Positions 10,513-23,737 are shown, counted from the stretch's first letter. The stretch is 64,000 nt of DNA from Delphinapterus leucas (GCF_002288925.2 NW_022098037.1:493247-557246); one strand, 5' to 3'. Program-made: numbers and translations. Notes: generated by a model from the letters alone, not told the origin.

Positions 10513-10849
10513 CGGACTTCCCTCGTGGCGCAGCGGTTAAGAATCTGCCTGCCAATGCTGGGGACACGGGTTCGAGCCCTGGTCCGGGAAGATCCCACAT
10601 GCTGCGGAGCAACTAAGCCTGTGCGTCACAACTGCTGAGCCTGCACTCTAGAGCCCGCGAGCCACAACTACTGAGCCCACGCGCTGCAACTACTGAAGTC
10701 CGCGTGCCCACAGCCCGTGCTCCGCAACAAGAGAAGCCACCACAATGAGAAGCCTGCACACTGCAACAAAGAGTAGCCTCCGCTTGCCACAGCTACGGAA
10801 AGCCTGCACGCAGCAACAAAGACCCAACGCAGCCAAAAAAATTTAAAGA
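10513..10849 (+). mobile_element. CHR-type SINE, long form
   Basis: Same 5' tRNA-like part as the short form, but with an extended body of CCACAACTACTGAGCC and GTGCTCCGCAACAAGAGAAGCC modules ending GACCCAACGCAGCC. The tail is A/T-rich. Target duplication AAAAGTCAA lies at 10504-10512 and 10850-10858. Confidence 0.95.
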
Positions 10850-10859
10850 AAAAGTCAAG

Positions 10860-11900
10860 TTGCCTCTCTCACAGCTTGATTTATTACATCTTATTGAATG
10901 ACACTCAAATTTATAACCACGTTCCTAACCTCTCTCTCAGCTCAAAACTCTTACTCTACGACATGTCCCATCTATAACGGAAGCTTGGCATAACAAGAAT
11001 GAAACTCTTTAACTTCAAATTTTCTACGTGCCTCCTTAAAAAAAAAAAAAAAATCACTACTACCCTCCCCTTATTTCTTAGCACACAACTTATTCCCCCT
11101 CTCCTATCAGTAATACATTAATCCTGCTGATTCTTCATCTGTCTGTTGATTTTAACCATTCTTTTCCACCACCCTCTAGTGCAAAAATTTAAATATTTTA
11201 CATTTGGTTTATTTTAACAGAAGCCTCCTAAACAGTGTCCTGGATTTTGGTCTTTCCTCATCCTTACATAGACTGCAAATTATCCACCAGGACAATCTTT
11301 CTCATGAACTGTTTCCATTATTATAACTCCTAATTATAATCCTTCCTATTGTTTACTGAATCAAATCTACACTTCTCAGCCAAACTCAAAGCCCTGCATT
11401 AGCCAACTCCCTATACAAATGCAAACAATTTCATTTTGCTGCCCCACAGGACCCCTTTGCTAGAGCAAATTAAGTTGCTTCTCTCTCATACGCATGTTGC
11501 TTATTCTTACCTTCACAATATCGTTCATATACTTATGCCAAATTAAAATACCTCCTTAACTTTTCAACTAATCCACAAATCAAGGTCAGAGTCAAACCTA
11601 AAACCCTACAGTCTGAACAATCATGAAACTATTTTCAGAGTTGATAGTTAACTCTAAAAGTGAATGTAAACAATAGCTTCTGCCCTTCTTTCTGCTTTCC
11701 TTGGGCTTGCCTCAGGATATTTATTCTAAATTCTATCACATGGGTATTTTTCCCTTCTAGTGATTTATAACTATGTAAACTATCTTTCCGAAGAGACTAT
11801 GAGTTCCTCAAAAGAAAACTACAATTGCCTTCATTTTTGGTTATCTCCATAGCTCCCAATTCCAATAAATCTAGTTAATGACAGAAAAGTGATCCACAAA
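10860..11900 (+). mobile_element. L2 LINE, degenerate
   Basis: Long pyrimidine-rich tract with L2-style text ('aaagccctgcattagccaactccctatacaaatg', 'ttttgctgccccacaggacccctttgct', 'ttctttctgctttccttgggcttgcct'). Borders are approximate, and an A14 run near 11039 interrupts it. Confidence 0.45.
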
Positions 11901-12059
11901 ATTTCTGTGATATGAATCCTACTTTCCCATAGGCTTACAGTGTAATTTAAGAGAAAACTTGGGGAAGAATGTCATCAAGAACACCATTTGCTAATCAATT
12001 ATGCATGCCTTATGATAGTTATCAATCAAGATATTTCTGCCTCAAAAAACCAAAATTCT

Positions 12060-13066
12060 AGGGAAGTGTCTAATAATCAAAAGCTTTAAAAATGAACATA
12101 TCCTTTGACCCAACAATTCCACACATAGGAAGTACTCTTAAGAAACTAATCAGAAATATGCACAAATATATATGTTCAGGAACCTTCTTCATTTATTGTT
12201 TAATAACTGTCTACTGAGTGCATGCAAAGAGCCAGGAAGGAGTAGAAGACAGAATTAGGTCCCTGCCACCATGATGCTTACATCACAGTGCTATTTATAA
12301 TGGAAAAAGAGGCTATAAAAAAGCATGTTTAATAGCAAAATATACCATATTCATGGATCAAATTACTCAATATTAAGATGTTAATTTCTCCCAAATTCAA
12401 TGCAATGCCATTCAAAATTCCAGCCGACTTTTTAAAAATAGAAATTAACAAGCCGGTTATAAAATTTATAGAAAAACACAAAGGACCTGGAATTGCCAGA
12501 ACTTTGAAAAAGAACAAAGTAGAGAACTTGCACTGACTTCATGACTTATTAAAATGCTACAGAAATCAAAAGTGTGACATTCATATCATGACAGACACAT
12601 AAACCCATTAAAAAGAGAGGAGAGTTCAGAAACAGACACAAATATACATGATCAATTAATTTTTGACAAATAGCACAGTCATTTTTATGGAGAAAGGATA
12701 GTCTTTTCAACAAATGGTCCTGGGACAACTGCCTGTCCACATGCAAAAACATGAACTTCAAGTCGTACCTCACACCATACACAAAATTGAATCAAAATGT
12801 GTATGTAAACACAAACATAATACAATAAAACTCTTAGAAGCAAACACAGAAAATTATTTTGATCCTGAGTTACACATTTGAGTTAAATATTTCTTAGATA
12901 CAACACCAAAAGCATAATCCATAAGAGAAAAAATTGAAAAACTGGACTTTAAGAACTTCTTTAAAAGACACTGTAATGCAAATGAACAGATAAGCAGAGC
13001 TGAAGGAATAATTTATAAATCATATATCAATAAAGGACTTGCATCCAGAATACATAAAAAATTATC
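12060..13066 (+). mobile_element. L1 ORF2 C-terminal region, first part
   Basis: 'ccatattcatggatcaaattactcaatattaagatg', 'caatgcaatgccattcaaaattccag' and 'aaaattgaatcaaaatgtgtatgtaa' follow the L1 ORF2 text downstream of the RT. Stops and small indels are frequent. It continues after the SINE at 13081. Confidence 0.8.
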
Positions 13067-13080
13067 AAAACTAAATAACA

Positions 13081-13396
13081 GGGGGACTTCCCTGGTGGCG
13101 TGGTGGTTAAGAATCCGTCTGCCAATGCAGGGGACACGGGTTCGAGCCCTGGTCTGGGAAGATCCCACATGCCACGGAGCAACTAAGCCCATGTGCCACA
13201 ACTACTGAGCCTGCACTCTAGAGCCCGCGTGCCACAGCTACTGAAGCCCGCACACCTAGAGCCTGTGCTCCGCAACAAGAGAAGCCACCGCAATGAGAAG
13301 CCTGCGCACTGCAACAAAGAGAAGCCCCCGCTTGCCACAGCTAGAGAAAGCCGGCGCACAGCAACAAAGACCCAACGCAGCCAAAAATAAATAAAT
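13081..13396 (+). mobile_element. CHR-type SINE, long form, in an L1
   Basis: Opens GGACTTCCCTGGTGGCGTGG. The extended body has tandem-like GCTACTGAAGCCCG and GCAACAAAGAGAAGCC units, and the tail is (AAAT)n. Target duplication AAAACTAAATAACA is exact at 13067-13080 and 13397-13410. Confidence 0.95.
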
Positions 13397-13410
13397 AAAA
13401 CTAAATAACA

Positions 13411-14225
13411 AGAAAACACCTCAATTTAGCAAAACAAACAAAACAATGGGCAAAAGATTTGAATAGACACTTCACCAAGGAAGATACATGGATGGTTAAT
13501 TAAACACGTGAAAAAATGTTAAATATCATTAGTCTTTAGAGAAGTGCAAATTAAAAACACAATGCCATACTACTTACTATACACCTATTAGAATGGCTAA
13601 AATTTAAAAGGCTGATCACAGCAAGTTATTAACTAGAATGCAGAGGAACTGGAACTGTCATAAACTACTGATGGAAATGTAAAATAGGAAAATCGTTTGG
13701 GAAAACACTTTGTCAGTTACTTAAAAATTAATCATACACTTACCATATAATCCAGCCATTTCATTTATAGGTATTTAACCAAGAGAAATGAAAACAGAGA
13801 CTTTTACACAAATGTTCATAGCAGCTTTATTTGTGAGACTCAAACATGGTCCAACAGAGGTAAATGGATAAACAAATTGTGATATATCCATACAATGGAA
13901 CTATTCAGTAATAAAGGGATGCATTAATGTGGGTGAATCTCAAAAATAATTATGCTAAGTGAAAAAAATCTAGACAAAAAAGAGTATATGTTACATGATT
14001 CCATTTACATAAAATTCCAGGATATGCAAACTAATCACAGTGACAGAAAGCAGATAGGTGGTTGTTTGGGAATAGGAGTGAGTGGCTGGTGGAGGTGGGG
14101 GAAGGAGGGAAAGATCACTAATGAGGAAACTTTAGGTCATGACGAATATATTTAATACCTTGATTGTGGTAATAGTTTCACAGGTGTATATGTATAACAA
14201 AACAAGTTGTTTACTTTTAAAATGT
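13411..14225 (+). mobile_element. L1 3' region, second part
   Basis: Resumes the element of 12060-13066 through 'gaagtgcaaattaaaaacacaatgccatactac', 'aaaaagagtatatgttacatgattcc' and 'ggtggttgtttggg' to a 3' UTR ending near 'tgtataacaaaacaagttg'. Confidence 0.8.
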
Positions 14226-14281
14226 ACAATTTATTTATCAATTTATCAATAGATAAAGCTATTTTTAAAAACAAACAGCAT

Positions 14282-14505
14282 GGGGGCTTCCCTGGTGGTG
14301 CAGTGGTTGAGAGTCCGCCTGCCGATGCAGGGGCCACGGGTTCGTGCCCTGGTCCGGGAAGATCCCACATGCCGCAGAGCGGCTGGGCCAGTGAGCCATG
14401 GCCGCTGAGCCTGTGCGTCCGGAGCCTGTGCCCCGCAACGGGAGAGGCCACAACAGTGAGAGGCCCACGTACCACAAAAAAAACAAAACAAAACAAAACA
14501 AAAAC
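14282..14505 (+). mobile_element. CHR-type SINE, short form, (ACAAA)n tail
   Basis: The body ends GTGAGAGGCCCACGTACCAC and the tail is CAAAACAAAACAAAAC. The flanks AAAACAAACAGCAT and AAACAAAAACAGTAT suggest a slightly diverged duplication. Confidence 0.93.
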
Positions 14506-14509
14506 AGTA

Positions 14510-15475
14510 TTAACTTTAGAAAAAAGATTTTCCTGAAAGAAAACTCTAGGCCCAGATGATGTCACAGTTAAATTTTTCTTTAAAAAAAAAAAAAAGTTAT
14601 GAAAGAATATTTAATAACATTGGTAAATGTTTGTTACAGAAGTAGAAAAAGCAATTATAAAATGTTGTATAATCCTTATTTTGTAAAAAGTATATTAAAT
14701 GACTATATATGCACAGGAAAAGATACAGGATAGGCACTAAAATATTACGATTACCTCTGGATGATATGTTTGATTTTATTAATTGTGCATTTCCTGAACT
14801 TTTCTTATTTTACAACAAACATAGGTTATGTTTATAATCAGAGGGAAAATGTCACTGAGGAAAAAGGAGGAACCTCAAAGTCTACTTGAAGACCAAAGGA
14901 GGAGGAAAAAAGTATCCCCTTTTCAGATCAGAAAACAGTGACCAAATATAAAAGATTAAGATGAAGTTCCAGCCCCCACTTCAGGAAATAACCCAGAAGT
15001 CCTCAAATTCCATTCCCTTCTATGCAAGTTTATGCCATAAATACTCAAAAATATAGTAAAAAAAAAAAGTGGTTGTTGTCAGCCTCAAATCCATACTCTA
15101 CAAAATTAACCAAATCTATGGCTCAGCTTATTTCCCTTATCAATATAACTGCCTGTTATCTAAATACAATAGTAGTTTTCAAACAATTTTAGCAATAAGC
15201 TTTTTTCAAATTAAATCTTATAGAATCCAATATTTAGAAACACTATATCATTTTATTCATGTATATTAATAATAAAAATTTAAGGTCATAAGATGTTATT
15301 CTAAAGACATATCAGATCTTTTATTCTCTATCAGTTAATATGCTGTTGGTCTCTAGTGTTTTAAAATCCAGCTCATAGCACATCTGAAATACACACACAC
15401 CCCCAGAGTCTTTTATTGTGGCTTTGGAAGTAGTTGAAAATGTAATTAAACAAAATTCAAATCAAACTTTGACAG
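14510..15475. other. AT-rich DNA, nothing recognised
   Basis: Contains A13 at 14582-14594, a CA-rich run at about 15391-15402 and no supported gene. Confidence 0.35.
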
Positions 15476-15479
15476 AATC

Positions 15480-16045
15480 CTAAAGTACTTCCCACTCACA
15501 GTTTTGCAGAATTGGTCAATAAAGGTTAATCCAAGCTTTTTAATATAGTATACAAAACCCTTCAAAATCTGGGCCCTCTCTATCCTTCCATCCTTATCTC
15601 TTACAACTCCCTGATATGTACGTATGGCCCAACATTAAACTGCTTATAGTTCATTGAACACACCACACGTTTTCTCACCCCATGCTGATCTCTCTTCCTA
15701 GAACACAATCTCCTAATCTCACCCTTCACTCATCTTCATATTCAATTCAGTCATTACTTCCTTCTGAAAGTCTTTCCTCGATGCTTCCCTTTTTCTTCCC
15801 CCCCAATCCATTCTGACTTAAGTATCCTTGAGAGCTCTTCCGTAATGCCACACATTTATCCCTATCAATGTATTTACTTCACCACATTATAATCAGCTAT
15901 TTGAATACCAATCTCCTTCACTAGGCAAAGACCTCCTTGGGATCAGAGATTATGTCTTAGTCATCTTTATACCCCAAAACCCTATGCAATAGCTGGAACA
16001 TGACAGGTAGTCAATAAACACTTGTTGAATGAACAGTAAGCAGTT
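15480..16045 (+). mobile_element. L2 LINE 3' end
   Basis: Clear L2 order: 'aaacccttcaaaatctgggccctctctatcc', 'ctcaccccatgctgatctctcttcc', 'aagtctttcctcgatgcttccc', 'gatcagagattatgtcttagtcatctttatacccc' and the terminus 'gtagtcaataaacacttgttgaatgaac'. Confidence 0.8.
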
Positions 16046-17199
16046 CCTTCCACTGATCAAAAGGATAAGGAAAGCAAGAAACTACTTAGAGCTTGTAATT
16101 CCCCAGCTCCAAATGCCATATAATTTGATGCTTGAAGAAAATCAGGAAATTTAACTCAAGTACATTTGGAGTGATCAATAAAGGTCTAATGCTGTGCAAA
16201 GGATTATGAGTAATATAAAAGAAAGATGGGACTTTATCCTCCTGAGAGAAGAATTCCACACATAAACCAAAAAACAGGCCTCTTATTTCCAGCATGAGAG
16301 AAGGAGCAGGTCAATAAATCCTCTCCACAAAACAGCCAAAAATCAACCATATCAGTGCTCTGGAATTCAATCAAAGGCATTCAACAAACTGAGAAGTGTT
16401 TATTCACAAAAACAACTGAACTCTGGGTAAGAACATGAGTCTACAGCATTCTTACCTTTTGGGTGCTTAGGAGTTTAACAAGGGTAGGGCAGACTAAAAC
16501 AGGAGCTTCACCACCACTACTTGAAGGTAATCTGTTGAGCCGGTGCATTGTCAATTAAAGCAGAGATCTCTGTGGCAGCTAACAGTGAGGGCCAGTGGCA
16601 CCTTTAGCCTGAGGTTGCAGGACTCCATGTAGCAAGCAACAAACTGGCAGACTAGCTGGGAATTTTACAGGAGTTTTGGGAGGTGAGAAAGCCTAAGGGG
16701 TTTAATAAATTATTTACCAGCCCACATTAAACAAAGACAGTCTCTTGTGCCCCAGAAACTGGAGCAAGCCCAGGTCACTCACACATCCTTAGCCAACAGA
16801 GCACATGCACAGAAGAGATGCAAGAGAGGTTGGTGGAAAGTAAAATCCAGGGCAGACATGAACATGACCTGTGTTTGAATACAATGCCCAGCCCACACAG
16901 ATCCATCAGCAATATTAGCCATATTAGTACTAGTGTTGGCCATATTAGTCCAAGCTGTTTGAACACAAGCTCTGCCCAGTCCTTGGCTGAACACTAAGTT
17001 ATGCAGAAATAGTAAGCCAGGTTTAAAAATAAAGAAATAAAACAGCAGAGACATCAGGAACCACACAATGTAGGGGGAAAAGACTTCACAAATTTAGACC
17101 AGACAAGTTACTAAACAAATGAACAGAAAAAAACATCAACCTTTGAGAGAAAGGTCAAAACACAGAGTGGCTTCAAACTATTATCTAAAATGTCCAGGA

Positions 17200-17322
17200 G
17201 GGAATTCCCTGGTGGTCCAGTGGTTAGGACCCTACACTCTTACTGCCAAGGGCCTGGGTTCAATCCCTGGTCAGGGAACTAAGATCCCACAAGCCATGCA
17301 GTGTGGCCAAAAGAAAAAAAAG
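17200..17322 (+). mobile_element. CHR-type SINE, tRNA-like short subtype
   Basis: About 120 bp: GGAATTCCCTGGTGGTCCAG, B-box-like GGTTCAATCCC, then GCCATGCAGTGTGGCC and an A-rich tail. It lacks the GC-rich body of the short form at 7721, so it is an older or different subfamily. Confidence 0.9.
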
Positions 17323-18478
17323 CCCAGTATTCAAAAAAAATTATAAACAAAAACAAAAAAACAGTATGACCCATTCCCAGGAAGGAAAACAGCAAATAGA
17401 AGCTGACCCTGGGTATTCCCAAATATTAGATTTGGCAGACAAAAAGTTCAAAGAAACTATAATAAGTATGTTCAAAGAACTAAAGGAAACCATATTTAAA
17501 GAATTCAATGAAAGTATAATGACAATGACTCAGGACTGAAAATCTCAAGAGGAGACAGAAACAGTTTTTTTAAATGGAGATTCTGAAGTTGAAAAGTATA
17601 ATTATTGAAATAAAAACTTAGGCGGGGTTCAACAGTAGACCTGAGATGACAGAAGGCAGAAGCAATGAACCTGAAGATAGATTAGGAGAAAGTATCCACC
17701 CTCAAGAGCAGAGGAAAAAAAAAAGAGACTGAAGAGAAATGAATTGAACTTCAGAGATCTGAAAGACAATACAAAGTGTATCAACATACATGAGAGTTCC
17801 AGAAGAAGAAAAAAGAGACACAAACGCATAAAAGACCTTGGAAAATTAATGGCTGAAAACATCCCAAATTTAAAATATTAATTTATCTATCCAAGAAGCC
17901 CAGAAAATCCAACACAGAGATCAACACTAAGACACACCACAGTCAAAAGGCTAACAGACAAAGATAAAGAAGAAATCTTAAAAGGAGCAAGAGAAAAATG
18001 ACTCATCAGATATAAGAGAATAATAGTATGATTAACAGGTGGCATCCCATCAGAAACAATGAGTCCAGGGAGGGAAAAATGGAATTTAAAACAAACAAAC
18101 AAAAAAGCTTTCAAATAAAAATTCTATATTCAACAAAATGGTTCTTCAAAAATTATGGTGAATTAAAGATATTTCCAGGTAAAGACTGAGAGAACTTGTT
18201 GCTGTCAGAAATGCCTGATGTGAAATACTTAAGAAAGATTTTCTGGCTGAAAAAAAAAAATCACCAGAAAGTAACACATCCACTTTTATTTTAAAAGAAA
18301 TAAAACATGCTGGAAATTGTAATTATATAGGTAAATGCAAAAAAAAAATTAAAAACCTCTAAAAATATAATTGCTCTCATTTCTTTTAAACAAATAATTA
18401 AATTAATTAGCAAATTAGCATTAACTAAAATACTGTGCTGTTGGGTTTTTAATATGCATGCATAAAAAAGGAAGAGGA

Positions 18479-18600
18479 AGGACTTCCCTGGTGGTCCAGT
18501 GGTTAACACTGTGCTTCCACTGTAAGGGGCGTGGGTTCGGTCCCTGGTTGGGGAAGTTCCACATGCCACGGTGTGGGCCAAAAAAAAAAAAAAAAAAAAA
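18479..18600 (+). mobile_element. CHR-type SINE, tRNA-like short subtype
   Basis: Starts GGACTTCCCTGGTGGTCCAG and ends CACGGTGTGGGCC plus about 20 A. The duplication AAAAAGGAAGAG lies at about 18466-18477 and 18597-18608. Confidence 0.93.
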
Positions 18601-21014
18601 AGGAAGAGATAAAAAGACCTATACTGGAGCAAAGTTTCTATAATTTACCAGAATTAATTTAGTACTATTCTGAAGAAGACTGTAATAAGTTAAAACACAT
18701 ATTATAATCCCTAAAGCAACCACAATGAAAATAACATAATATAGTAAAAGAAATCAACAGAGGAATTAGAATGGCACAATTAAGATAACTGATAGAACAC
18801 TCTACCCAAAGACTGCAGAATTCACATTCTTTTCAAACACACATGGAACACACTCCATCATACACTATATGTTGGGCCATAAGTCTCAATAAATTAAAAA
18901 AAATAAAATCATTAAAGTAAGTTATCTGATCATGATGGATTTAGAGATCCACAATAGAAAGATATCTGGGAACACTCCCAAATATTGGTAAATTCAACAA
19001 CACACTTCTAAGTACCCATGGATCAAAGAAATTACAAGAAAAATTTTCAAAATATATTTTGAATTGAAGTAAAACCAAAAACAGCATATCAAAATGTACA
19101 AAATGCGGTTAAAGCAGTGCCTAGAGGGAAATTTACAGCTTTAAACACATATCAGGAAAGAAGAAAGGTTTCAATAGTCTAGGTTTCCACCTTAGAAAAC
19201 TAGGAGGGAAAAAACAGCACACTAAGCCCAAAACAAGGAGAAGAAAGAAAAAAAGAAATATCAGAGTGGAAATCAATGAAACAGGGGGAAAAAAAAAAAA
19301 TCAATGAAATAAAAGGTTGATTCTTTGAAAAGATAAGCAAAGTTGACAGCTAGATTCACCAAGAAAATAACAGAAAAGATATAAATTGCCAAAATAAAGA
19401 ATGAAAGAGGGAACATCATTACCAACCTTAGAGTAATTTAAAGGACTTTTTAAAAATATGAACTTTATATCAACAACAACTTAGACAATTTATATGAACT
19501 GGACTAATTCCTGGAAACAAAAGTATCAAAACTCAAAAAAAAATAAAATAAAGAAAATCTGAATAGAAATATAACAAGTGAGGAAACCAAATTCGTGATT
19601 TAAAGTCTTGCCACAAAGAAAAGCCCAGGTTCCCACAGTTTCACTGATAAATGCCATCAAATAATTAGAGAAGTAATAGCAATCCTTTGGAAACTACTTC
19701 AAAAAAAATAAAAGGGGAAACGCCATGCAACTCCTTCTATGAGGCCAATGTTGCCCTGATACCAAAGCTAGACAAAGGCATCATGAGAAATGAAACCAAC
19801 AGACTAAAATCCTTCATGAACATAGAAACAGAATTTCTTAACAAAATTTAGGAAAACTAAACTCAGCAATATATAAAAGATTATATAGCATGAGTAAATG
19901 AAACTGATCCTGGGAATATGGGCTTAAGCTCTGAAAGTCAATTAATGTAATATACCATATTAACAGGATAAAGGATAAAAACCATATGATCATCTCATTG
20001 GGTGCAGAGGAAAATCTGACAAAATCCAACACCCATTCATGCCTAAAAACTCTCAACAAATTATGAACAGAAGGAAACTTCCTCAACCTAATAAAGAGAA
20101 ATCTACAGAAAATGTACAGGTAACATCACACTTAATAGTGAAAATCTGTGTACCTTTCCCCCAAGACCAGGAGCACTCTCAACACTTCTATTCATCTCTC
20201 ACTGGAGAGTCTAGCCCATAAGATAAGGCAAAAATAAGTGACAAAATGTAGTAACATTCAGATTGGAAAGAAAGTAGAAATGATTTATTCACAGACATGA
20301 TCACCTATGTAGAAACAATATATAAAAGTTGATTGTATTTTTAGGTACTAGCAATGAACAATCTAAAAATCAAACTACAAAAACTCCATTCTCATTAGAA
20401 TCAAAAACTATCAAATTCTTAGGAATAAATTTAATATAAGTACAAGACATATATAGAAAATTTTAAAACAGCATTGAGAGAAATTAAGATGTAAATAATT
20501 GGGAGACATTACATGTTCATGAATTGGAAGACCCAATTTTAAGTTACCAATTCTTCCCACCTTGATCTATAGATTCAATTCAAATTCTATCAAATCCCAG
20601 CTAATTTTTTTGGTAGAAATTGACAAGCTGATCCTAAATTTCATACGTAAATAGAAAGGATCTAGAATCACTTTTGAAAGAGTTAGGGGATTTACACTAC
20701 CCATTTTGAAACTTAGTATATAACACTACAGGAATCTAGACTGTGGTACTGGAGTTAAGTACAGGAGTATACATAGAACATAATTAAGACTAGCAAGAAA
20801 CTCAAGTTATAAGCAACTGATTTTTTACCAAGGTACCAATACAATCCAAGGCGGAAAAGAATAGCCGTTTTAACAAATAGTGCTAGGACAAGTTGGCATC
20901 CACGTGGCATGAAAATAAAAAAGAACTTAGACCTTATCTTATACCATACACAAAATTTATTTCAATATGGATCCTAAATCTAAATGAAGGAGCTAAAAAA
21001 AAAAAAACAAACCA

Positions 21015-21290
21015 GGCTTCCCTGGTGGCACAGTGGTTGAGAATCTGCCTGCCAATGCAGCGGACACGGGTTCGAGCCCTGGTCTGGGAGGATCCCACAT
21101 GCCGCGGAGCGACTGGGCCCGTGAGCCACAATTACTGAGCTGGCGCTCCACGACAAGCGAGGCCGCGATAGTGAGAGGCCCACACACCGCGATGAAGAGT
21201 GGCCCCAGCCTGCCACAACTAGAGACAGCCCTTGCACAGAAACGAAGACCCAACACAGCCATAAATAAATAAGTAAATAAATTTTAAAAA
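21015..21290 (+). mobile_element. CHR-type SINE, intermediate form
   Basis: Shares the short-form core (GGAGCGACTGGGCCCGTGAGCCAC) but ends with the long-form GACCCAACACAGCC and (AAAT)n tail. It is a recombinant-looking or transitional subfamily. It sits in the L1 of 16285. Confidence 0.9.
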
Positions 21291-21849
21291 AGAAAAGACT
21301 AATTTTAATAAAAACAGGAGAAATCTTTGTGACCTTGAGTTAGGCAAAAAGTTCTGAAACACAAAATCAAAAGTATAAGCCATAAAACTAAAAAATGATA
21401 AATTAAACTTCATTGAAAACTTTGCACTTCAAGGACACCATTAAGAATAAAAAAAAAACACAAGCCACAAACTGGCAGAAAATCTTTGTAAATCTCTGAT
21501 AAAAGACCTTTATCAGGAATATATAAAAAACTTCTACAACTCAATAAGAAAAAAAAAAACAGCTAAAAAAATGGGCAAGCGACTTGAATAGATGTTCCAC
21601 CAAAGAAGACTTAATAAATGGCTAATAAGCACATGAACAACTCAACATCATTTGTATTTAGGGAAATGTAAATTAAAATCACAAGACTCTACTAGTCACC
21701 CAGTGGAAGGGCTATAATCAAAAAGGGAGATGATACCACGTGCTGATAAGACTGTGGAGAAACTGGAACCCTTGTACATTTTTGATTGGAATGTAATTGG
21801 TCACTTTCGAAAACAATTGGGCAGTTTCTTAAAAGATTAAAAACTAATT

Positions 21850-22806
21850 CTGAACTGTTGTGAGAACACTTCTGTAGAGTTTTCCTCACATCAACTAATT
21901 CTCCAACTATCCTCCATACACCAACTTGAGTGTCCTAAATTTTTTTTTTTTTAATATTTATTTAGTTTGGCTGCACTGGGTCTTAGCTGCAGCACATGGG
22001 ATCTTCGTTGCGGCATGTTTCAGTTGCGGCATGCGGACTTCTTAGTTGCGGCATGCATGTGGGATCTAGTTCCCTGATCAGGGATCGAACCCAGGCCCCC
22101 TGCACTGGGAGCACAGAGTCTTACCCACTAGACCACCAGGGAAGTCCCCAGTAGTCATTCAATTTAATTCAGTTCTGACACTACCCAGAAGTATTGCAGA
22201 CCCCACAGTTTAAGGGCTCAGTTTCACAAGACTGCTCCCATTTCAGACACAAGTCCCGGGTTGCCACCTACACTTCTGACCAACCAGCTGTAAGTCAGGG
22301 GTTCCACAACCCTCTCCTCAGGTTTTATAATTTGCTAAAATGGCTCACAGAACTCAAAACACTTTACTTACTATTACTGCTTTGTTATAAAGGATACAAC
22401 TCAGGAGCAGCCTAATGTAAGGGTTGCATGGTGCAAGGTATGGGGAAAGAGGCACAGAGCTTCTGCCCTCTGGGAATGCCACTCTTTCAACACCAGTATT
22501 CATCAATTCAGAAGCTCTTGGAATTGCACTGTTCAAGAGTTTTTATAGTAGTCTCCATTCCCTTTTCCCAGAGGTTAGTGGGTAAGGTTGAAAATTCCAG
22601 CCATCTCATTACTTGGTCTTTCTGGTGACCTGTCCCTTCTGAGGTGATCTAGGGATCCCTTCTAAATCACCACATTTGCATAAACTTAGGTGTGATCAAA
22701 AGTGGCTCATTATGAATAACAAAAGATATTCCTTATCACTCAACAAATTCCAAGGGTTTTAGAAGCTCTGTGTCAGCAATCAGGGACAAAGACCAAATAT
22801 ACCCTA
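21850..22806 (-). mobile_element. Solo ERV LTR in the L1, itself split by a SINE
   Basis: Shares long collinear text with 41085-41840: 'caattctgacac...', 'gggctcagttycac', 'gttgccacctacacttctgac', 'ggctcacagaactcaaaacactttacttac', 'aattccaagggttttag' and 'gaccaaatat'. Read on the minus strand this gives a U3-R-U5 layout with TTTATAA-type and AATAAA-type signals. The ERV family is not named. It lies between two parts of one L1 (breaks near 21846 and 22807). Confidence 0.7.
21941..22148 (-). mobile_element. CHR-type SINE, antisense, in the LTR
   Basis: Starts with T12 and ends GACCACCAGGGAAGTCCC. It carries four GTTGCGGCATG-like tandem units (22007-22055), which are an expanded tail module. 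It interrupts LTR text that continues at 22149. Confidence 0.92.
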
Positions 22807-23345
22807 CAACTTACCATATGACTCGGCAATTCCACTCCAAGGAATCTACCCAAGAGAAATGAAAATATATGTTCACACAAACACTTATGCAAATCTTCAT
22901 GGCAGCATTATTCATAATAGCCAAAAAGTGGAAACAATCCAAAATGTCCATCAACTGATAAATGAATAAAATGTGACATATCTGTACAAGAGAATACTAT
23001 ATAGCAATAAAAAAGAACAAAATACTGATACATGCTACACAGATGAACCTCAAAAATATTAACTGAAAGAAGCCAGATGCAAAAGACTAGTATACATATT
23101 TTTTATTCCATTTACATGAAATGTCCAGAAAAGACAAATGTATAGAGACAGAAAGCAGCTAAATGGTTTGCTGGGACTAGGTTGGGAGGTGGATTGACTG
23201 CAAACATGCTTGGGAGAAACTGGGGAGGTTTAATGAAAATGTTCTGAAACTGTCTTGTGATGATGGCTGTATAACTCTATAAATGTACTAAAGATCACTG
23301 AATTGTATGCTCACAATTGGGTAGAAAAGTTATCTCTTCTGAACT
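22807..23345 (+). mobile_element. L1 3' end, continuation of the 16285 element
   Basis: Resumes with 'cttaccatatgactcggcaattccactcc', then 'ggcagcattattcataatagcc', 'gtccatcaactgataaatgaataaa' and the L1 3' UTR. No poly(A) tail is obvious. Confidence 0.8.
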
Positions 23346-23349
23346 TTAG

Positions 23350-23735
23350 AAAATGTGATGATTGGACTGCTGTAATCAAGCCGAAGTTCAAACAGCCAAG
23401 CAAACAGAAAGAATCCAGGTTCTTAATGATGTCACTGAGCCACTGATTTGATAATCCTAGAACCACCTATCTGCAGACTTCTTATACATGAGTCAATAAA
23501 ATTTCCTTAAGGTTAAAAATAAAAGGATATGAAAGTTCTGAGGGATACAAGAATATGTTCATTTCATTATAGAAAATCTGGAATTATCATCTGTATAGAA
23601 AGGCATCAAGGAAAAGGCAGGAATTCGGGTGGATCTGGAAGGATAAAAGATTATGATGAGGGGTACAGGGGTGGGGAGAAGAGGCAAAAAAGAAAGATGT
23701 TTAGAAGAGTCTGTAACAGTGGAATGGATAAAAAT
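23350..23735. other. Unique DNA, nothing recognised
   Basis: A 69-codon Arg/Gly/Lys-rich frame at 23529-23738 has no upstream promoter or splice context and is treated as chance. Confidence 0.35.
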
Positions 23736-23737
23736 TA

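Larger units (their letters stand above)
16285..21845 (+). mobile_element. Long degenerate L1 (5' UTR, ORF1, ORF2), upstream of the LTR insert
   Basis: A single plus-strand L1 can be followed. The 5' UTR starts at about 16285. ORF1 is at about 17345-18120 (78-codon open piece with DLADKKFKETIISMFKELKE coiled-coil text, then frameshifts). The ORF2 endonuclease/linker is at 18790-19310, the RT at 19700-20150 and the C-terminus from 20300. Insertions at 17200, 18479 and 21015 interrupt it, and it resumes after 22806. All frames are broken, so it is non-autonomous and inactive. Confidence 0.8.
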
